A stretch of DNA of 5,181 nucleotides from NCBI GenBank assembly GCA_903927855.1, contig CAIYOL010000016.1, positions 1-5,181 of the forward strand, read 5' to 3'. The notes beneath the pieces were generated by a model. That model was not told the DNA's origin. It searched no databases and saw nothing but the letters and a program-made list of their open reading frames with translations. The number at the start of each line of letters is the position of its first letter. Positions within the stretch are counted from its first letter, which is position 1. The translations under genes and the position numbers were made by a program. The DNA is from an uncultured Planctomycetota bacterium. Lineage in GTDB: Bacteria > Planctomycetota > Phycisphaerae > Sedimentisphaerales > Anaerobacaceae. This document shows positions 3,981 through 5,181 of this stretch, piece by piece.

Positions 3981-5181
3981 ATGAAAGTTTTACTTTTGTA
4001 TGATTATCCACCATCACCGGGCGGTCTTGCGACGCAGGGACAACTGCTGCACAGAGGACTCGAGGAGATGGGGGTCGAGGTATTCTCGGTTAATTTTGAA
4101 GCGGCGCAGGAAAAGGAGTGGTATTACCGATGGTTTGAGCCGGACGTTGTCGTAGGGGTGGGATACTGGGGACATACGTCTCATTTGGTTCTTCACCCGC
4201 AAAGGTACGGGATAACGGCAATACCGTGGCTTGTGGCAGACGGCTATATGGCAAACTACGGCGAGATACTCGACAAAGTTCCATTGATGTTGGTGACATC
4301 AAACTGGGTAAAGAAGGTGTATATGCGAGACGGCCTTAAAGGCGACAACATCGAAGTTTTGCCTGTCGGGTGCGATACAGACGCATTTGTGCCCCGCGAC
4401 AAGAAGGAGCCGAAGGTTGCTACGGTCCGTGAGTCTCTGGGCGTGGCGGACGACCAGATAATGGTATTAACCGTCGGCGGTGACGCTGCGTCCAAGGGAG
4501 CGCAGGAGGTGATGCAGGCGCTGGCGATAAACGATACGCAGGCGCCGGACTGGAAATACGTTTGCAAGGTCTGGCCTCAACCGAGGACGGAACAGCAAAA
4601 TATGGCTGACATACAATTGGCCACTAATTTAGGAATAGATAAAAGCGTAGTTTACAGCACGGGCAAGGTTTCGCGGAACTATATGCCGTATCTATTGGCG
4701 GCGTGCGATATTTACGCGGCGCCATCGCGATTAGAGGGTTTCGGGATGATTCAGGTCGAGGCAAATTCGTGCGAAAAACCGGTGATAGGAATAAAGGCGA
4801 TGGGTATGCTCGACACGATGGTACACGGCAAAACGGCCTTTTTGGCTGAGGTCGCTCAGGAGATTCGACTTCGAGAGACGGTGCTTGGAGATGAGTCGGG
4901 TTACAAAGCAGGCCATAAGTACGTTTTCAAAAGGCCGAGGACAGTAGATTACCGGGCGAGCGTTCATGATATTGCCAAATACCTTCTGGAATTGATGAAG
5001 GACGCTGGGTTGAGAGAGCAAATGGGAAAAGAAGGAAGAAAACGAGTTGTCGAAAACTTCGATTACCGAGTGGTCGCAAAGAAGTTTGTAGAAATTGTTT
5101 CAAGACGGCTGGGTATAACCCCGGCCAGCGTAACCGAAATGCTTCGGAGGTTGGCGGACGATAGCTACATTAATTATTTAC
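3981..5181 (+). CDS. GT4-like glycosyltransferase with an HTH-like C-terminal continuation (partial, runs off the window)
   Basis: ATG 3981 follows a purine-rich GGGAAAGGAAA, and the frame is open for 400 codons to the edge. The GT-B fold is recognisable. The N-terminal strand KVLLLYDYPPSPGGLATQG (2-20) has the glycine-rich acceptor loop. LVTSNWVKK (104-112) and LPVGCDTDAF (127-136) are typical of the interdomain region. TVGGDAASKG (164-173) opens the donor domain, and the GT4 EX7E motif is E252 to E260 in PSRLEGFGMIQVE. HGKTAFLAE (282-290) is the usual donor-site loop. About 30 extra residues (292-322) separate it from the C-terminal helices, longer than in typical GT4 enzymes. The fold should end near REQMGKEGRKRVVENFDYRV (345-364) and the helix to about 377. 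The frame then continues with PASVTEMLRRLADD (381-394), which resembles a DtxR-type winged helix. Activated sugar and acceptor are unknown. It lies 15 bases after the deacetylase gene, in the same operon. Confidence 0.85.
   Translation, partial: MKVLLLYDYPPSPGGLATQGQLLHRGLEEMGVEVFSVNFEAAQEKEWYYRWFEPDVVVGVGYWGHTSHLVLHPQRYGITAIPWLVADGYMANYGEILDKVPLMLVTSNWVKKVYMRDGLKGDNIEVLPVGCDTDAFVPRDKKEPKVATVRESLGVADDQIMVLTVGGDAASKGAQEVMQALAINDTQAPDWKYVCKVWPQPRTEQQNMADIQLATNLGIDKSVVYSTGKVSRNYMPYLLAACDIYAAPSRLEGFGMIQVEANSCEKPVIGIKAMGMLDTMVHGKTAFLAEVAQEIRLRETVLGDESGYKAGHKYVFKRPRTVDYRASVHDIAKYLLELMKDAGLREQMGKEGRKRVVENFDYRVVAKKFVEIVSRRLGITPASVTEMLRRLADDSYINYL

Noticed and set aside
3333..5181. Bacillithiol or mycothiol biosynthesis genes (BshA/BshB or MshA/MshB)
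   Set aside because: Only the general GT4 plus PIG-L pairing matches. No cysteine ligase is visible, the GT4 lacks BshA-like motifs that I recall, and the GH130 partner is foreign to those pathways.
1..5181. CRISPR array, insertion sequence, phage or integration site
   Set aside because: No regularly spaced repeats, transposase, terminal inverted repeats or integrase were seen. Gene order and composition look like ordinary chromosome.

Overview
The window looks like chromosomal DNA from a Planctomycetota bacterium, probably of the Phycisphaerae/Sedimentisphaerales type. The main clue is the fragment at the left edge. It has two dockerin-like, acidic EF-hand-type repeats ending in NWL and HWL, a C-terminal arrangement very common in large secreted proteins of that group. 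This assignment rests on recalled family patterns, not on a search.

Left part (1-910): the tail of a secreted dockerin-like protein (1-159) is followed by about 330 bases without a convincing gene (160-489). That gap holds several hairpins, a good sigma70-like promoter (TATAAT at 387), a possible 25-codon leader ORF and a terminator-like hairpin. Next is a small, extremely cysteine- and methionine-rich single-pass membrane protein (490-888). A bulged hairpin at 885-905 lies between this gene and the convergent gene that follows.

Middle part (911-1738): an RluA-family RNA pseudouridine synthase is encoded on the minus strand (911-1615). It is divergent from a plus-strand gene cluster, and the 123-base divergent region (1616-1738) contains plausible promoters in both directions. 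The minus-strand one would give an almost leaderless mRNA.

Right part (1739-5181): four plus-strand genes sit 12 to 28 bases apart and probably form an operon. They encode a MarC-family inner-membrane protein, a GH130-family glycoside phosphorylase/hydrolase, a PIG-L-family zinc N-deacetylase, and a GT4-like glycosyltransferase that runs off the right edge. The last three look like one glycan or glycoconjugate module: a transferase that builds a glycoside, a deacetylase that would unmask an amino sugar, and a phosphorylase/hydrolase that would turn over or remodel a mannoside-type linkage. The transferase/deacetylase pair recalls mycothiol, bacillithiol and GPI biosynthesis, but no ligase or other diagnostic partner is visible, so the product is unknown.

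The most unexpected signal is at the far right. After the GT4 fold should end, the same open frame continues into a segment that reads like the recognition-helix region of a DtxR/MntR-type winged helix (PASVTEMLRRLADD). This could be a glycosyltransferase fused to a DNA-binding domain, but the window ends before it can be settled.
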